Source: Pseudomonadota bacterium
GTDB taxonomy: Bacteria > Pseudomonadota > Gammaproteobacteria > Burkholderiales > Burkholderiaceae_C
NCBI GenBank assembly: GCA_021845965.1
Contig: JAJZUZ010000003.1
Span: forward strand, 1-64,000
Direction: 5' to 3'
DNA: 64,000 bases
The translations under genes and the position numbers were made by a program. Position 1 is the stretch's first letter, and each line of letters begins with the position of its first letter. The notes under the pieces were generated by a model, which was not told the DNA's origin, did not search any database, and saw only the letters and a list, made by a program, of their open reading frames with translations. Below, piece after piece: positions 28,758 through 41,338 of the stretch.

Positions 28758-29213
28758 ATGTACCGACTGTTTGCCTGCCTGTTCAGCCTGCTCCTGCTGG
28801 CCGCCAGCCCCGCCTGGTCCCAACAAGGCCCCCAGCTCGACCTGCCCCGCGTCACGCTCTCAGCCGGCATGCACCTGATCCACGCCCAGGTCGCGGCCGA
28901 TTTCCAGCAGCGCGCGGTCGGCCTCATGTTCCGCAAGGAGATGCCGGCCAACGAGGGCATGCTCTTCGTCTTCGAGCGTCCGGAGCCTCAGTGCTTCTGG
29001 ATGAAGAACACCCTGTTGCCACTGACCGCCGCCTTCATTGCGGATGACGGCACCATCGTCAACCTGGCGGACATGCAGCCACAGACCGAGAACTCGCACT
29101 GCTCCGCCCGGCCGGTGCGCTTCGTGTTGGAAATGAACCGGGGCTGGTTCGCCAGGCGCGGTATCAAGGCGGGCTTTCGCCTGGGCGGCGCGCCGTTCGC
29201 GGCCCGCAGATAA
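28758..29213 (+). CDS. DUF192 family secreted protein
   Basis: This 151-residue protein has a cleavable signal peptide (MYRLFACLFSLLLLAASPAWS-QQ) and a single DUF192 domain. Family blocks seen are RAVGLMFRKEMPANEGMLFVF, CFWMKNTLLPLTAAFIADDG and a C-terminal RFVLEMNRGWFARRGIKAG. The biochemical role of DUF192 is not established. The ATG at 28758 gives an ideal signal peptide; an upstream in-frame ATG at 28716 would add 14 residues in front of it. It sits alone on the plus strand between the two isocitrate dehydrogenase genes. Confidence 0.88.
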   Translation: MYRLFACLFSLLLLAASPAWSQQGPQLDLPRVTLSAGMHLIHAQVAADFQQRAVGLMFRKEMPANEGMLFVFERPEPQCFWMKNTLLPLTAAFIADDGTIVNLADMQPQTENSHCSARPVRFVLEMNRGWFARRGIKAGFRLGGAPFAARR

Positions 29214-29251
29214 ACGGCCGGATCCGGCTTTGCGCCGGCCGCCCGCCCATG

Positions 29252-29288
29252 AAAAAGGCGTCCCGGCGATACGTTCGCCGGGACGCCT
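29252..29288 (-). terminator. Rho-independent terminator of monomeric idh
   Basis: 13-bp perfect stem AGGCGTCCCGGCG / CGCCGGGACGCCT around a 7-nt loop, followed on the minus strand by five T. It lies 43 bp beyond the idh stop. Confidence 0.88.
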
Positions 29289-29330
29289 GTCAGCAAAGCT
29301 GCGGCGCGGACCGCAACCGCGCTCCGCCCC

Positions 29331-31568
<2,238 letters not shown>

Positions 31569-31695
31569 TTCTCTCGTATCTCCAAGGTCAAGGAACTGTC
31601 GAAAACCCGCCGCTCAATTGTGCCGACCGGCGAATCGCTGGGATAGTCCGAGATTTTGCTTGCAGTGCTCGGCATCCGGCCTCATTTTTTGAATC

Positions 31696-31724
31696 AAAAT
31701 ACCACAATGCGAAATTTCCATCAA
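31696..31724 (-). promoter_or_regulatory. Sigma-70 promoter of monomeric idh
   Basis: On the minus strand, TTGATG (31724-31719), exact 17-bp spacer, TATTTT (31701-31696). It lies 128 bp upstream of the idh start codon, which implies a long 5' leader. Confidence 0.68.
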
Positions 31725-31750
31725 GAAAAAAACAATTTTTTTGATGTAAG

Positions 31751-31776
31751 TCTTATAAAAGAGGTCTTATAGAAGA
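31751..31776. promoter_or_regulatory. Tandem operator-like palindromes upstream of idh
   Basis: Two 12-bp imperfect palindromes, TCTTATAAAAGA (31751-31762) and TCTTATAGAAGA (31765-31776), repeat with 14-bp spacing. They begin 27 bp upstream of the idh -35, a location suited to an activator. The regulator is not identified. Confidence 0.5.
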
Positions 31777-31843
31777 TATCAGTGCGCGGCGACCACCTGC
31801 CGCCTGGCCGCGGGCATGGTCCCTCCGGGCCGCCGGTGCAAAC

Positions 31844-31879
31844 AAAAAGGGCCCGGAGGTCTCCCTCCGGGCCCTTTTT
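31844..31879. terminator. Strong bidirectional terminator after sodB
   Basis: 16-bp stem AAAAAGGGCCCGGAGG / CCTCCGGGCCCTTTTT with a TCTC loop and T-runs on both strands. It lies 16 bp beyond the sodB stop (minus) and insulates sodB from the idh promoter region. Confidence 0.92.
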
Positions 31880-31894
31880 GCCGTCGCGGATCGA

Positions 31895-32476
31895 TCAACC
31901 GAAGTTCTTGCCCACGAAGTCCCAGTTCACCAGCTTGTCGAGGAAAGTCTCGACGAACTTCTGGCGCAGGTTGCGATAGTCGATGTAGTAGGCGTGCTCC
32001 CACACGTCCACGGTCAGCAGGGCCTTGTCGCCGGTGGTCAGCGGGGTGCCGGCGGCGCCCATGTTGACGATGTCCACCGAGCCGTCGGCCTTCTTCACCA
32101 GCCAGGTCCAGCCGGAGCCGAAGTTGCCCACGGCCGACTTCACGAAGGCTTCGCGGAAGGCGGCATAGCTGCCCCACTTGGCCGTGATGGCCTGCGCGAG
32201 CGCGCCGGTCGGCTCACCGCCGCCGTTGGGTTTCATGCAGTTCCAGAAGAAGGTGTGGTTCCAGATCTGGGCGGCGTTGTTGTAGACGCCACCGCTGGAC
32301 TTCTTGACGATGGACTCGAGGTCCATGTTCTCGAACTCGGTGCCCTTCTGCAGGTTGTTCAGGTTCACCACATAGGCGTTGTGGTGCTTGCCGTGGTGGA
32401 ACTCCAGCGTTTCCTTGGAGTAGTGCGGCGCCAGGGCGTCAAGCGCGTAAGGCAGGGGAGGCAGGGTATGTTCCAT
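31895..32476 (-). CDS. sodB: Superoxide dismutase, Fe-type
   Basis: This 193-residue cytosolic enzyme dismutates superoxide. All four metal ligands are in place: His in LEFHHGKHH, His in QIWNHTFFW, and Asp and His in [12 protein letters not shown]. Length and the short N-terminus ([15 protein letters not shown]) match Fe-SodB, but Fe versus Mn specificity is inferred. The RBS GAGGA precedes the ATG. The gene is 47 bp after xseA on the same strand and is closed by a strong terminator. Confidence 0.95.
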   Translation of the reverse strand: MEHTLPPLPYALDALAPHYSKETLEFHHGKHHNAYVVNLNNLQKGTEFENMDLESIVKKSSGGVYNNAAQIWNHTFFWNCMKPNGGGEPTGALAQAITAKWGSYAAFREAFVKSAVGNFGSGWTWLVKKADGSVDIVNMGAAGTPLTTGDKALLTVDVWEHAYYIDYRNLRQKFVETFLDKLVNWDFVGKNFG

Positions 32477-32523
32477 GGTGTTGTCCTCGATGGGTTGTTG
32501 TTTGCGAGCGCCGATTGTAGGAA

Positions 32524-33822
32524 CTAATTCCGTGATCGGGGGGTGACAGTCAGATCAACCTTGCCGTCCGCAAGGGTGGCCTGCAGGGCCTGGCCCGCGC
32601 GGGTCTGGCCCACCCGGGTGACGGTGTGGCCGTCCCCGTCCGTCAGCCAGGCGTAGCCGCGTTGCAGCACCAGCGAGGGATCGAGCAGTTGCAGACGCAG
32701 GCCGGCGCGCTCCAGCCGCCGCTGCCTCGCCTGCAGGTCGCGCTGCACGGCCTGGGGCCAGGTGGCGGCACGCTGTCGCAGATCGCGCTGGTTCGCCGTC
32801 AGGGCGTGGGTCAGTGCGTAGCGCAGGCGCTGGGCCTGTGTCGTCAGCGCCAGGCGCTGGCGGGCCACCAGAGCCGAGGGACGCCCCAGGCGGCTCGCGA
32901 CCAGATCCAGGCGCTGGCTCTGGGCGTCCAGCTGCTGCTGCACGGCATCGCGCAAGCGCTCCTGCAGCAGGTCCAGGGCGCCGAGCCAGGTGCTGCGCGG
33001 CTCGGCCACCAGCTCGGCGGCGGCCGTCGGCGTGGGGGCGCGCAGGTCGGCCACAAAATCGGCGATGGTGAAATCCGTTTCGTGCCCCACGCCGCAGACC
33101 ACCGGCACGGGGCTTTGCGCCAGCGTACGCGCCAGCCGCTCGTCGTTGAAGGCCCACAGATCCTCGATCGAGCCGCCCCCGCGCACCAGCAGGATGGCAT
33201 CCAGCGGGCTGGGCTGCTGGTTCGCCAGCTGATAGAGCCGTTGCAGCGCGGCGACCAGCTCGGCCGGCGCGCCCGCGCCCTGCACCGACGCCGGCGCCAC
33301 GATCACGGGTATATGCGGTACGCGCCGCTGCAGTGCCGTCACGACATCGTGCAGCGCCGCGGCCCCCAGGGATGTCACCACCCCGAGGCCGCGCGGCATC
33401 AGCGGCAACGCCCGCTTGCGCGCCGCATCGAACAGCCCCTCGGCTTCCAGCTTGGCCTTCAGACGCAGGAACTGCTCGAACAAGGCCCCCTGCCCGGCCC
33501 GTGTCATGGACTCGACGATGAGTTGCAGGTCGCCGCGCGGCTCATAGACGCCCAGACGTCCACGCACTTCCACCAGCTCCCCATCGCGCGGCGCAAAGTC
33601 GAGCAGCGTGGCGGCGCGCCGGAACATGGCGCAACGAATCTGGCCGGATTCGTCCTTCAACGCAAAGTAGCAATGCCCGCTGGCTGCGCGCGAGAAGCCC
33701 GAAACCTCGCCGCGCACCGCAACCGGATTGAAGCGCGCGTCCAGCGCATCAGCAATGGCGCGGCATAGCGCGCCAACCTGCCAGATACGCGGCATGCCGA
33801 CGGAGGATTCGAGCTCAGACAT
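32524..33822 (-). CDS. xseA: Exodeoxyribonuclease VII large subunit
   Basis: This 432-residue subunit is a single-strand exonuclease acting in mismatch repair and recombination with XseB. The N-terminal OB fold ([20 protein letters not shown]) is followed by the catalytic domain with [31 protein letters not shown] and [28 protein letters not shown] coiled-coil C-terminal region completes it. Start MSELESSV at 33822 is chosen; MLMSEL at 33828 is equally possible and neither has a good RBS. xseB is not adjacent. Confidence 0.94.
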   Translation of the reverse strand: MSELESSVGMPRIWQVGALCRAIADALDARFNPVAVRGEVSGFSRAASGHCYFALKDESGQIRCAMFRRAATLLDFAPRDGELVEVRGRLGVYEPRGDLQLIVESMTRAGQGALFEQFLRLKAKLEAEGLFDAARKRALPLMPRGLGVVTSLGAAALHDVVTALQRRVPHIPVIVAPASVQGAGAPAELVAALQRLYQLANQQPSPLDAILLVRGGGSIEDLWAFNDERLARTLAQSPVPVVCGVGHETDFTIADFVADLRAPTPTAAAELVAEPRSTWLGALDLLQERLRDAVQQQLDAQSQRLDLVASRLGRPSALVARQRLALTTQAQRLRYALTHALTANQRDLRQRAATWPQAVQRDLQARQRRLERAGLRLQLLDPSLVLQRGYAWLTDGDGHTVTRVGQTRAGQALQATLADGKVDLTVTPRSRN

Positions 33823-33828
33823 CAGCAT

Positions 33829-34171
33829 TCATGCGGTCTGCCTCAGAGGGCGTGCGCCTTGCTACTCCACAGCGGGTTACATTGCGGCCAAAACTGTCGC
33901 GGACAACGTCCGAAGCCGATTTTCCCGTGCAAGCCTTTGATTTCATTGACCTTTTACCTGCCTTTTTTGTCATCGTTCTGTTGCCGATCCGCATGAATGC
34001 ACGCTTTGGCCGCGCTGCCCAGAACTTCTGCACAAAGTTATCCACATAAATTGTGAGTCTGTGCGCAGACACGATCTGTTGCATGCCGGCGCGACCGAGG
34101 CGCCGCTGACGGGCGATGCCCGCGCTGGCGTCAGTCATAATCGCAACGCATTTTTTGCGTGGAGGATCCCC
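33829..34171. other. Intergenic region between divergent xseA and exbB (343 bp)
   Basis: No gene is supported. It contains a perfect DnaA box (34038-34046), a small hairpin GTCTG-TGCG-CAGAC (34057-34070), and ACGCA-TTTTT-TGCGT directly before the exbB RBS (34146-34160). No convincing sigma-70 promoter could be fixed for either gene. Confidence 0.5.
34038..34046 (+). promoter_or_regulatory. Isolated perfect DnaA box
   Basis: TTATCCACA is an exact match to the consensus. It is a single copy; no second box or AT-rich unwinding repeat is seen nearby, so this is not an origin. Control of exbB or xseA, or chance, are the options. Confidence 0.5.
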
Positions 34172-34804
34172 TTGTTTTCCATCATACAAGCCGCCGGCTG
34201 GCCGATCTGGCCCCTGATCATCTGCTCCGTCCTTGGACTGGCCCTGGTCATCGAACGTTTCATGAGCCTCAAGACGGCCAAGGTCGCCCCCCCGCAATTG
34301 CTGGATGAAGTGCTGAAGGCCTCCCGCACCGCCTTGCCGGGGCCCGAGGTCATCGAGCAGTTGGAGAAGAATTCGGTGCTGGGCGAGGTGCTGGCCAGCG
34401 GTCTGCGCGCCATGCAGGCCCAGCCCGGCATCAGCGACGAGGAACTGCACGCCGCCCTGGACAGCACCGGCCGCGTTGTCACGCACCGCCTGGAGCGCTA
34501 CCTCAGCGCCCTGGCCACCATCGCCTCCGTGGCCCCGCTCATGGGTCTGTTCGGCACCGTGATCGGCATGATCGAGATCTTCGGCTCGCAGTCGCCCGCG
34601 GCCGGCAGCGGCGCCAACCCCGCCCAGCTCGCGCATGGCATCTCGATTGCCCTGTACAACACCGCCTTCGGCCTGATCATCGCCATCCCGGCCCTGATCT
34701 TCTGGCGCTACTTCCGCGCCCGCGTGGACGAGTACCTGCTCACACTGGAGCTGGCCGGCGAGCGACTGCTGCAACACCTGGCGACCCTGCGCACACCGTC
34801 ATGA
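34172..34804 (+). CDS. exbB: MotA/TolQ/ExbB proton channel family protein
   Basis: This 210-residue inner-membrane protein has three hydrophobic segments: IWPLIICSVLGLALVIERF, ATIASVAPLMGLFGTVIGMIEIF and LYNTAFGLIIAIPALIFW. The last two are the conserved ExbB/TolQ channel helices. With ExbD it uses the proton motive force to energise TonB-type or envelope work. The start is a TTG (34172) after GGAGGA at good spacing; no ATG fits. exbD starts by a 4-bp ATGA overlap. No tonB gene is adjacent, so the partner system is unknown. Confidence 0.9.
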   Translation: MFSIIQAAGWPIWPLIICSVLGLALVIERFMSLKTAKVAPPQLLDEVLKASRTALPGPEVIEQLEKNSVLGEVLASGLRAMQAQPGISDEELHAALDSTGRVVTHRLERYLSALATIASVAPLMGLFGTVIGMIEIFGSQSPAAGSGANPAQLAHGISIALYNTAFGLIIAIPALIFWRYFRARVDEYLLTLELAGERLLQHLATLRTPS

Positions 34805-35235
34805 AGCTGCATTTCCGCCGCACCGGCCGCGAGGAACCGGAGATCAACCTGATCCCCTTCATCGACGTGCTGCTGGTCATCCTGATTTTCCTGATGCTGT
34901 CGACCACCTACAGCAAGTTCACCGAGATGCAGCTGCGCCTGCCGGTGGCGGACACCGACGCCCAGCGCGACTACCCGAAGGAAGTCATCGTGGCTGTCGG
35001 CAGCGACGGTGCCTTCTCGGTCAACCGCAATGTGCTGGAAGACCGCAGCGTGGAGGCCGTGGCGGCGGCCCTGCAACAGGGCGCCAAGGGTGGCAAGGAC
35101 ACGGTGGTCATCATCAGCGCCGACGCCAACGCGCGCCACCAGTCCGTCGTCACGGTCATGGAAGCGGCGCGGCGCGCCGGTCTGACGCAGATCACCTTCG
35201 CCACCCAGTCCTCCGCCCACGCCAACGGCCGCTGA
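34801..35235 (+). CDS. exbD: ExbD/TolR family biopolymer transport protein
   Basis: This 144-residue protein has a short cytoplasmic N-terminus, one membrane helix and a periplasmic domain. The pattern [19 protein letters not shown] includes the proton-carrying Asp of ExbD/TolR. It overlaps exbB by ATGA and is followed one base later by lpxK. The close packing with lpxK suggests coordinated expression with outer-membrane assembly genes. Confidence 0.93.
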   Translation: MKLHFRRTGREEPEINLIPFIDVLLVILIFLMLSTTYSKFTEMQLRLPVADTDAQRDYPKEVIVAVGSDGAFSVNRNVLEDRSVEAVAAALQQGAKGGKDTVVIISADANARHQSVVTVMEAARRAGLTQITFATQSSAHANGR

Positions 35236-35236
35236 C

Positions 35237-36277
35237 ATGGTGCAGCCGCCAACGCCCCGCTGGCAGGCCAGCCTGACCGACAACTGGCAACGGCGCGGCC
35301 CTCTGGCCTGGCTGCTGTGGCCGCTGTCCCTGCTGATGCGGATCCTGGTGCACCTGCGCCAGGGCTTGTACCTCAGTGGCCTGCTGCGCCAGCACAGTGT
35401 GCCGGTGCCGGTCATCGTGGTCGGCAACGTCGTGGCCGGCGGGGCCGGCAAGACGCCGGTGGTCATGGCCCTGGTGCAGCACCTGCGCGGGCGTGGCCTG
35501 CATCCCGGCGTGATCTCGCGCGGCTATGGCCGCCGCACGCTCGACTGCCTCGAAGTGCACCCCGACAGCGCACCTCACGAAGTGGGCGACGAGCCGGCCC
35601 TGATACGGCGCCGCAGCGGCGTGCCGGTCTTCGTGGCGCGTCGCCGCATCGAGGCCGCGCGTGCCCTGCTGCAAGCCCATCCGGACATCGACGTGATTGT
35701 GAGCGACGACGGCCTGCAGCACCTGGCCCTGGCACGCGACATCGAAATCTGCGTCTTCGACGATCGTGGCGTCGGCAACGGCCTGCTGCTGCCCGCCGGG
35801 CCGCTGCGCGAACCCTGGCCGCGCCATGTGGACCTGGTGCTGCACACCGGCAGCCGGCCGGCCTTCACCGGCTACATCTCGCAGCGCGCCCTCGCGCCGC
35901 AGGCGGTGCGCAGCGACGGCAGCCGCGTCAGCCTGCTCTCCCTGACGCTCGACGGCCGCCCCCTGCTGGCTGTGGCCGGCACGGCACGGCCGCAGGCCTT
36001 TTTCGACATGCTGCAGACGCTGGGCCTGCCGCTGTCGCTCACCATCGCGCGCCCGGATCACGACGACTACGCCAGCTGGCAGCGCCCGCGCGACCGCGAC
36101 TACACCCTGCTATGCACCGAGAAGGACGCGCTCAAGCTGTGGACCCTGCACCCCGACGCCCTGGCCGTGCCACTGGAGTTCGCACCCGAGCCGGCCTTCT
36201 TCAATGCGCTGGACCGTCTGCTCGCCGAGGCCAGGCACGCGCGGCTATCATCGCCCCATGGACACCCGACTCCTTGA
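35237..36277 (+). CDS. lpxK: Tetraacyldisaccharide 4'-kinase
   Basis: This 346-residue inner-membrane-associated kinase phosphorylates the lipid A precursor to lipid IVA. An N-terminal hydrophobic helix ([18 protein letters not shown]) is followed by the Walker A block [16 protein letters not shown]. Further family blocks are [36 protein letters not shown] and [10 protein letters not shown]. Length is normal for LpxK. It starts one base after exbD and its last 20 bases overlap the trm112-like gene. Confidence 0.96.
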   Translation: MVQPPTPRWQASLTDNWQRRGPLAWLLWPLSLLMRILVHLRQGLYLSGLLRQHSVPVPVIVVGNVVAGGAGKTPVVMALVQHLRGRGLHPGVISRGYGRRTLDCLEVHPDSAPHEVGDEPALIRRRSGVPVFVARRRIEAARALLQAHPDIDVIVSDDGLQHLALARDIEICVFDDRGVGNGLLLPAGPLREPWPRHVDLVLHTGSRPAFTGYISQRALAPQAVRSDGSRVSLLSLTLDGRPLLAVAGTARPQAFFDMLQTLGLPLSLTIARPDHDDYASWQRPRDRDYTLLCTEKDALKLWTLHPDALAVPLEFAPEPAFFNALDRLLAEARHARLSSPHGHPTP

Positions 36278-36440
36278 ACTGCTGGTCTGCCCCGTGACCA
36301 AGGGCCCGCTCGAATACAACCGCGAAAAGCAGGAACTGATCTCGCGCAGCGCGCGGCTGGCCTATCCGATCCGCGACGGTATCCCCGTGCTGCTGGAAAA
36401 CGAGGCGCGGATGCTGAGCGACGAAGAACTGGCACGATGA
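36258..36440 (+). CDS. Trm112 family protein
   Basis: This 60-residue YcaR/Trm112-like protein has [17 protein letters not shown] and [19 protein letters not shown]. Only one Cys remains of the zinc-ribbon CxxC pairs, as in other proteobacterial members. Its molecular role is not established, but it is regularly encoded between lpxK and kdsB. The ATG at 36258 lies inside lpxK; kdsB starts by an ATGA overlap at its end. Confidence 0.92.
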   Translation: MDTRLLELLVCPVTKGPLEYNREKQELISRSARLAYPIRDGIPVLLENEARMLSDEELAR

Positions 36441-37198
36441 GCTACACCGTGCTCATCCCGGCACGGCTGGCCTCGACCCGCCTGCCCAACAAGCCGCTGG
36501 CCGACATCGCCGGCCTGCCCATGGTGGTGCGTGTGGCCCGGCGCGTCGGCAGCGGACTGCCGGCCGGCACGCGCGTGGTGGTGGCGGGGGACAGCCCCGA
36601 GATCCTGCAAGCCTGCCGCCAGCACGGCGTCGAAGCCATCCTGACGCGGCTGGACCACCCCAGCGGCAGCGACCGCCTGGCCGAGGCCTGTGAGCTGCTG
36701 CGACTGGCGGACGATGCCGTCGTGGTCAATGTGCAGGGCGACGAACCGCTGATCGATCCGGCCCTGGTCTCGGCTGTGGCGGACTTGCTGCGCCAGCGCC
36801 CCGAGGCAAGCATGAGCACAGCCGCGCATCCCATCCACGAGGTGGCCGACTTCACCAACCCGAATGTGGTCAAGGTCGTGCTGGATGCGCGCGACCTGGC
36901 CCTGTACTTCAGCCGCGCCCCCATCGCCTGGTGGCGCGACGGCTTCGCCCAGGGTATCCAGTCCCTGCCCGATCCGGCGCCGCTGCGCCATATAGGCATC
37001 TACGGCTACCGCGTCGGCTTCCTGCGCCAGTTTCCCCGGCTGGCCCAGGCCCCCATCGAGCTCACGGAAGCGCTGGAGCAGTTGCGCGCCATGTGGCACG
37101 GGCATCGTATTGCCGTGCACGTCACGCCGCGTGCCCCGGGCGCCGGCGTGGACACCCCGGAGGACCTGGAGCGGGTGCGCCGGCTCTTCGATACATAA
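36437..37198 (+). CDS. kdsB: 3-deoxy-manno-octulosonate cytidylyltransferase
   Basis: This 253-residue cytosolic enzyme activates KDO as CMP-KDO for attachment to lipid A. Key blocks are [24 protein letters not shown] (nucleotide-binding loop), [22 protein letters not shown] and [11 protein letters not shown]. It closes the exbB-exbD-lpxK-trm112-kdsB run of overlapping genes, so LPS core assembly steps are translated together. Confidence 0.97.
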   Translation: MSYTVLIPARLASTRLPNKPLADIAGLPMVVRVARRVGSGLPAGTRVVVAGDSPEILQACRQHGVEAILTRLDHPSGSDRLAEACELLRLADDAVVVNVQGDEPLIDPALVSAVADLLRQRPEASMSTAAHPIHEVADFTNPNVVKVVLDARDLALYFSRAPIAWWRDGFAQGIQSLPDPAPLRHIGIYGYRVGFLRQFPRLAQAPIELTEALEQLRAMWHGHRIAVHVTPRAPGAGVDTPEDLERVRRLFDT

Positions 37199-37221
37199 GC
37201 CGCGACTGGCCCGTCTGTAAG

Positions 37222-37249
37222 TTTCAGGCCGGTTACGGCATGCTATCCT
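37222..37249 (+). promoter_or_regulatory. Putative promoter of adk
   Basis: TTTCAG (37222-37227), 16-bp spacer, TATCCT (37244-37249), within the 122-bp gap between kdsB and adk. The match is moderate; it would give adk independent expression. Confidence 0.4.
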
Positions 37250-37296
37250 CGCTGCAGCAAGGTCGATGCACCGCCATGGTGCCGTCGCCGACCTGA

Positions 37297-37977
<681 letters not shown>

Positions 37978-37996
37978 GCCCATCCCCCGCGTATCC

Positions 37997-38020
37997 AGGC
38001 CGCCTCGTGCGGCCTTTTTT
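37997..38020 (+). terminator. Rho-independent terminator of adk
   Basis: 7-bp stem AGGCCGC / GCGGCCT with a CTCGT loop and six T. It lies 19 bp after the adk stop and just before the convergent GGDEF gene. Confidence 0.88.
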
Positions 38021-38036
38021 CATGCCTGCGGCGGAC

Positions 38037-39104
38037 TCAGAAGAGTTCGACGCCGCCGTCGCGCACATCGGCCTGCAGCTGGCCCTGGCGGACCAGGTCA
38101 TCGTAGCTGCACACGCGGTTGCGACCGTGACGCTTGGCGTAGTAAACCGCCTGGTCGGCCCGGTTGCAGACGACGTCCGGTGCGTCACCGCCCTGGATGC
38201 CACTCAAACCTACGCTCACCGTGATGCGCCCCACCTGCGGAAACCGGTACTGCTCCATCTTGAGGCGAAAGCGCTCCACCGTGCGCACCGCGGCCGCGTG
38301 ATCCGGGCCGCGCATCAGGACCACGAATTCCTCGCCGCCAAACCGGTAGACCCGGTCATAGCCGCGGAAGGTGTTGCGCAGGATGCGGCCGACGAGGATC
38401 AGCACCTCGTCGCCGATCTGGTGCCCGAACTGGTCGTTCACCTGCTTGAAGTGGTCGACATCGACCATCGCCAGCCAGAACTGCTGGCCCGGCCTGCCCC
38501 GTCGCTGCGGATGCCCGTCCGTTGCGTCGGCTGGCACCGGATCGGGCCGCACGGCCTCCTCGCCCAGTGAGCGGTAGAACGTCTCCTCGAAGGATTTGCG
38601 GTTGAGCAGCCCGGTCAGCGCGTCGCGCTCGCTGTACATGAACATGCTGTGCATGTTGCGGTAGACGCGCAACACGCGCTCGATGCTGGCCAGTGCCACC
38701 GCGTCGAGCCGGACGCCGGAGCGGATCTCGACCACACCCGTCTCACCCGCGTCATAGACCGCAAAGAGCGGCAGACAGGTCAGGCAGGCGTCGCCGCCTC
38801 CATCGACGCCCTCGATCACCACCGGCAGATTGACTTCGAGGCACCGCTGGCGCGGGCTATCGTTCTCGACCCGGTCCAGATGGTGGAAGTCCGCGTGCAT
38901 CGGATCGTTCACCTGCGGCGGCTGCCCCCGCGGCAGCACCACATGGGCGAGCCAGCGCTGATCGTTCTGGTCGCTCATCAGCAGGTACAAGGTCACGCTG
39001 GCGGGCTGGAGCAGTCCCATCAACACGCGGGCCAGCGCGACATCCAGCGACGGCCGGTCCCGCTGGTCGGTCAACGTGGCGATCTGGTCAATGAGCTGGA
39101 ACAT
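38037..39104 (-). CDS. GGDEF domain protein (probable diguanylate cyclase)
   Basis: This 355-residue cytosolic protein has a GAF-like N-terminal sensory region (about 1-165) and a GGDEF domain (about 170-330). The active site GGEEF is intact and an inhibitory I-site RGYD lies exactly five residues before it, so active, product-inhibited c-di-GMP synthesis is expected. A 28-residue Pro/Arg/Gly-rich insert (about [19 protein letters not shown]) interrupts the domain between [14 protein letters not shown] and [10 protein letters not shown]. The start MFQLIDQIA at 39104 is chosen; the longer ORF-track reading overlaps asparaginase. Confidence 0.9.
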   Translation of the reverse strand: MFQLIDQIATLTDQRDRPSLDVALARVLMGLLQPASVTLYLLMSDQNDQRWLAHVVLPRGQPPQVNDPMHADFHHLDRVENDSPRQRCLEVNLPVVIEGVDGGGDACLTCLPLFAVYDAGETGVVEIRSGVRLDAVALASIERVLRVYRNMHSMFMYSERDALTGLLNRKSFEETFYRSLGEEAVRPDPVPADATDGHPQRRGRPGQQFWLAMVDVDHFKQVNDQFGHQIGDEVLILVGRILRNTFRGYDRVYRFGGEEFVVLMRGPDHAAAVRTVERFRLKMEQYRFPQVGRITVSVGLSGIQGGDAPDVVCNRADQAVYYAKRHGRNRVCSYDDLVRQGQLQADVRDGGVELF

Positions 39105-39148
39105 GCGCGCGCGAGCTAGCTGGAGACATTGTGACAAGAAACCCGGCC

Positions 39149-40141
<993 letters not shown>

Positions 40142-40152
40142 TTCCCGAAAAA

Positions 40153-40168
40153 CTGGTTAAAAATACAG
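40153..40168. promoter_or_regulatory. LexA box 1
   Basis: CTGG-N8-ACAG matches CTGT-N8-ACAG at seven of the eight fixed positions. It lies between ansA-like and lexA genes, 63 bp upstream of lexA. Confidence 0.78.
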
Positions 40169-40171
40169 CTA

Positions 40172-40187
40172 CTGGATATCAAGACAG
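40172..40187. promoter_or_regulatory. LexA box 2
   Basis: A second CTGG-N8-ACAG, flanked by TA on both sides (taCTGG...ACAGta), three bases after box 1. The 19-bp period places both on nearly the same DNA face. Confidence 0.8.
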
Positions 40188-40231
40188 TATCAAACACGCG
40201 CCGTTGTGCCCAGGCCAAACCAGGAGTCGCC

Positions 40232-40918
40232 ATGATGGATCTGCCGCAGTACCCGATCAAGCTGACCGCCCGTCAGCAACAGATTCTGGACCTGATCCAG
40301 AGCGCGATCGCGCGCACCGGCGCTCCTCCCACGCGGGCCGAGATCGCCGCCGAGCTCGGTTTCAAGTCCGCCAATGCTGCCGAGGAACATCTGCAGGCCC
40401 TGGCGCGCAAGGGTGTAATCGAGCTCGTCAGCGGCACGTCGCGCGGCATCCGCCTGCAGGGCGATGCGCTGCGCTCCATCAACGAATCGCGCATCAAACA
40501 ATTCTCCCTGCCCATGCCGGACCTGGCGCAGCTCGCGCTGCCCCTGGTCGGGCGCGTGGCGGCAGGGTCGCCCATTCTCGCGCAGGAACATGTGGACCAG
40601 ACCTATTACGTCGAGAGCTCGCTGTTCCAGCGCAAACCCGACTACCTGCTCAAGGTGCGCGGCATGTCCATGCGTGATGCCGGCATCATGGACGGCGACC
40701 TGCTCGCCGTGCAGGCCACCAAGGACGCCAAGAACGGGCAGATTGTGGTCGCGCGCCTGGGCGACGAAGTCACGGTCAAGCGCTTCCGCCGCAACAAGCA
40801 CCTGATCGAACTGCTGCCAGAGAACCCGGACTACCAGACCATCGTCGTTGAACCCGGTGACCCCTTCGAGATCGAGGGCCTGGCCGTCGGCCTGATCCGC
40901 AACACCATGCTCATGTGA
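40232..40918 (+). CDS. lexA: SOS repressor LexA
   Basis: This 228-residue repressor self-cleaves when RecA is activated. It has an N-terminal winged helix ([20 protein letters not shown]...[21 protein letters not shown]) and an S24 peptidase domain. The cleavage site is VAAGSPI (Ala-Gly), the nucleophile Ser is in [15 protein letters not shown] and the Lys is in EVTVKRF. An AGGAG serves either of two adjacent ATG codons (40232, 40235). Two LexA boxes upstream indicate autoregulation. A small unknown gene follows after 28 bp. Confidence 0.98.
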   Translation: MMDLPQYPIKLTARQQQILDLIQSAIARTGAPPTRAEIAAELGFKSANAAEEHLQALARKGVIELVSGTSRGIRLQGDALRSINESRIKQFSLPMPDLAQLALPLVGRVAAGSPILAQEHVDQTYYVESSLFQRKPDYLLKVRGMSMRDAGIMDGDLLAVQATKDAKNGQIVVARLGDEVTVKRFRRNKHLIELLPENPDYQTIVVEPGDPFEIEGLAVGLIRNTMLM

Positions 40919-40946
40919 GCGCAACGCGAATCGAGAGAGGTTGGTC

Positions 40947-41249
40947 ATGAACATCGTCTGGTCCGCCATACTGGCACTCCGGTCGTCACTGCAGAACCTG
41001 CGGCGCGGGCCGCTGGCCGTCGCGCAGATCGTCGCCCTGCCCCGCACGTCCAAGCAGCGGCCCCTTGCAGTCACGGCTGCACCAAGGTTGCGCGTTGAGC
41101 GCGCGCACTTGACGCCGCGCCCGCTGCGGGTGGTCCGGGTGATGGAGGCCGGCCAGCCCCGGACCCAGGTGGGCCGCATGGTGATCTCCGGCCGCATGGC
41201 CGATGTGTGCGCCGAGCTCGACCGCCTGGCCGCCTGCGAAGCGGCCTGA
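40947..41249 (+). CDS. Hypothetical protein downstream of lexA
   Basis: A 100-residue protein that I do not recognise. A short hydrophobic N-terminal stretch (MNIVWSAILAL) is followed by a basic, Arg/Pro/Val-rich middle. The C-terminus (GRMVISGRMADVCAELDRLA) looks the most folded and may be the conserved part. GAGAGAGG precedes the ATG. Lying 28 bp after lexA with no terminator, it is likely co-transcribed and therefore SOS-induced. SulA-like or LexA-associated inhibitor roles are possible, but no motif supports either. Confidence 0.62.
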   Translation: MNIVWSAILALRSSLQNLRRGPLAVAQIVALPRTSKQRPLAVTAAPRLRVERAHLTPRPLRVVRVMEAGQPRTQVGRMVISGRMADVCAELDRLAACEAA

Positions 41250-41338
41250 GCGGCCTCGCAGCGGCAGCCGTGTAAGCAGTTGCAAGCTGCGTCGTGTTCG
41301 GGTTTTTCCTGAGTACGCGCAGGGCACAATAGCGTGCC

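Larger units (their letters stand above)
31569..31843. other. Intergenic regulatory region upstream of monomeric idh
   Basis: No gene is supported between idh and the sodB terminator. The region is markedly AT-rich compared with the surroundings (about 31680-31780) and holds the idh promoter and two tandem TCTTATA palindromes, listed separately. Confidence 0.6.

Noticed and set aside
34021-34171. Possible replication origin around the DnaA box
   Set aside because: Only one box, no AT-rich repeats, and no dnaA, gidA, parAB or rpmH genes nearby.
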